From Obelidium mucronatum (Eukaryota > Chytridiomycota > Chytridiomycetes > Chytridiales > Chytriomycetaceae), in contig JAIVFH010000086.1 of NCBI GenBank assembly GCA_025765595.1, forward strand, positions 87,763 through 151,762: a DNA stretch of 64,000 bases, written 5' to 3'. Below the pieces are notes generated by a model, which was given only the letters and a program-made list of their open reading frames with translations, searched no databases and was not told where the DNA came from. The first letter of the stretch is position 1. The number at the start of each line of letters is the position of its first letter. Made by a program: the position numbers and the translations under genes. Shown piece by piece: positions 62,639 through 64,000 of the stretch.

Positions 62639-64000
62639 TTAGCTGGTAGCACAAAGCAGTGCAACTCCTCTCAAAATCCAGTAGTCAGGACTTTGAACCG
62701 TTTTGAGCTCCACCATAAAGACATAATTTAAATCTGTTCGTCTTGGTCTTCTGTAAACTGGAGCACAATACAATTTTGGGTCTCCTTCATCCTGGGTGAA
62801 GATAGCTGAGACATGGATAACAGGCATCAACTGGTACAAAATCTTAGGTTGAGATTCTGTTAATCTTATGTTTTTGCGGTCCCAGCCTGCTCCTTCAATG
62901 TACAGTCCATGTATGGTAAACACCTTCAGCAGGGGGTGCAAGTTAATGTCTTCTTTCATTTGCTTCATTACTTCGCAAGCCAATTTCACACCATCTAAAG
63001 CCCAGTTTTGGGCTTGATGCGGCACGAGTAATCTCCTGTCGTACAGCTGTTAAAATCCTTGGGCATTGAAGAAACAAGATAGCCAAACACAAGTGGTCGC
63101 CCATCAAAAACACCACGTCTGGAACTGTGCAATACGTTGGAGCATCTCAGAGTACCATAAACCAAGTGTGGCACTCTGCCATGAAATTTTTGTCCAAGTA
63201 GGAGGTACTCTTGCATCATACAAGGCATCCAATGCATCTTGCAGTTGGGCACTACAAATGATAGTTCCGTCAATTGCAAGTTTCAAGTCATTTAAGGTAG
63301 ATCGCACAACACTGATGACAGCTTGCATACGGTCAATTTCCTGAGCAAGAAAGATTGAGAGTGGTTTAAGACTCCCTTGCTTTGCAATTGCTGCTTTAAC
63401 TTTGTTTTTATCAAAGTCTTCTGGCAGCTTGCTCAAATAATCGTTTGCCATTCTTTTGACTGTATCTTCTCGAGTTTCTCCTGATCCTGTGTTTGAATCC
63501 TTTGGTTGAATTGACATAATGGTATCTTAATAATTCAATTGAGTTAACTTGAAAGTTATTTTTGATGAATTTTTGAAGACTCACCAAGCATTCCTTGTGA
63601 AACTTTTGTTTGACATGAAATATCCGCATTAGGATGGAGACCAAATACATCTGGGGTGTCAACCAGAGGTAAAGATTCAATTGACGTTCGATATTCCTCC
63701 ACGGTTTTGAGATGTGGAATTACGTATCCCTTGTAGAACATGAAGCTATCTGCAAACATATGGTCTCCAAACCACACTTTGCCATATGTTGTTAACAGGC
63801 GTCTATCACAAAATTACATTAGTTCAAAAAGCACTACTCTCAAGCAATATACTACCTATCATAATCATCGGTGACACGGCCTCCATAATGAACTTCACAA
63901 AACATGTATCTGTATCGGCTGTGACCCATGATATACTAGCTTTGGGAGCCAATTCATCAACAAACATGATTTTGTACAAACTGAACAGAAGCGGCCAAGT
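62639..64000 (-). pseudogene. axonemal dynein heavy chain, C-terminal region, outer-arm (DNAH5/8-like) type, with frameshifts
   Basis: Three exons are visible (64000-63856, 63802-63585, 63525-62639); the gene continues beyond the window. The order matches the dynein C-terminus: VHYGGRVTDDYDR, KVWFGDHMFADSFMFYKGY, TIMSIQPKDSNTG, LKPLSIFLAQEIDRMQAVIS, LKLAIDGTIICS, then HGLYIEGAGWDRKN and the end YWILRGVALLC. The protein would be a motor of flagellar outer arms. Reading frame breaks: an insertion near 63960, a gatac duplication near 63893, and losses around 63050-63085 where WLSxFFNAQGFLTAVRQEITRA is spread over three frames. These make it a pseudogene, unless they are sequencing errors in T runs, which would not explain the longer duplications. 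The class assignment rests on the C-terminal WILRGVALLC and RRTDLNY-type motifs. Confidence 0.68.

Noticed and set aside
1..64000. CRISPR array, bacterial operon or prophage features
   Set aside because: Genes have spliceosomal introns and eukaryotic families; the tandem repeats seen are minisatellites or transposon ends without regular spacer structure.

Overview
This window is nuclear DNA of a fungus. Genes carry many short introns (about 40-115 bp, GT-AG plus one GC-AG), and the household genes are fungal/eukaryotic: GRC3/NOL9, HEM4, SNX4/ATG24, UTP4, VAC8 and U5 snRNA. A remnant of an axonemal outer-arm dynein heavy chain and two animal-like 7TM receptors point to a flagellated (zoosporic, chytrid-like) fungus; that placement is inference, no marker gene was compared.

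Gene-dense half (1-29.6 kb): a C-terminal gene fragment, a U5 snRNA gene with its own TATA box, two tandem class-A-like GPCR genes, GRC3 (7 exons, minus strand), a palindrome-rich minisatellite and repeat-rich gap, HEM4, SNX4 (9 exons), a degenerate local duplication, a metallo-beta-lactamase-fold hydrolase, a CRAL-TRIO (Sec14-like) protein, an LRR protein, UTP4 (6 exons, minus strand), the C-terminal half of VAC8 (minus strand), and head-to-head with it a very large ankyrin plus coiled-coil gene with an almost perfectly homogenised 140-residue repeat. The products mostly serve RNA maturation (U5, GRC3 and UTP4 all act in splicing or rRNA processing), membrane traffic (SNX4, VAC8, CRAL-TRIO) and haem synthesis; they do not form an operon-like unit.

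Transposon half (30.06-61.65 kb): a nest four levels deep. A KDZ-like DNA transposon family with two divergent genes (transposase A and a companion protein B of unknown function) is present as copy 1 (30059-36344) and as a composite of copies 2/3 (about 36.4-37.59 kb continuing at 57.53-61.65 kb). A roughly 10 kb LINE (minus strand) sits inside the composite, flanked by an 18-bp target duplication. A Ty1/copia LTR element (minus strand, LTRs differing at one position) sits inside the LINE (5-bp duplication tccgc). A 2.1-kb terminal-inverted-repeat element sits inside the copia pol frame (6-bp duplication tgggga). Removing each insertion in turn rejoins the frame of the element outside it.

Right flank (61.65-64.0 kb): about 1 kb without a recognised gene, then the C-terminal part of an axonemal dynein heavy chain on the minus strand, broken by several small indels.
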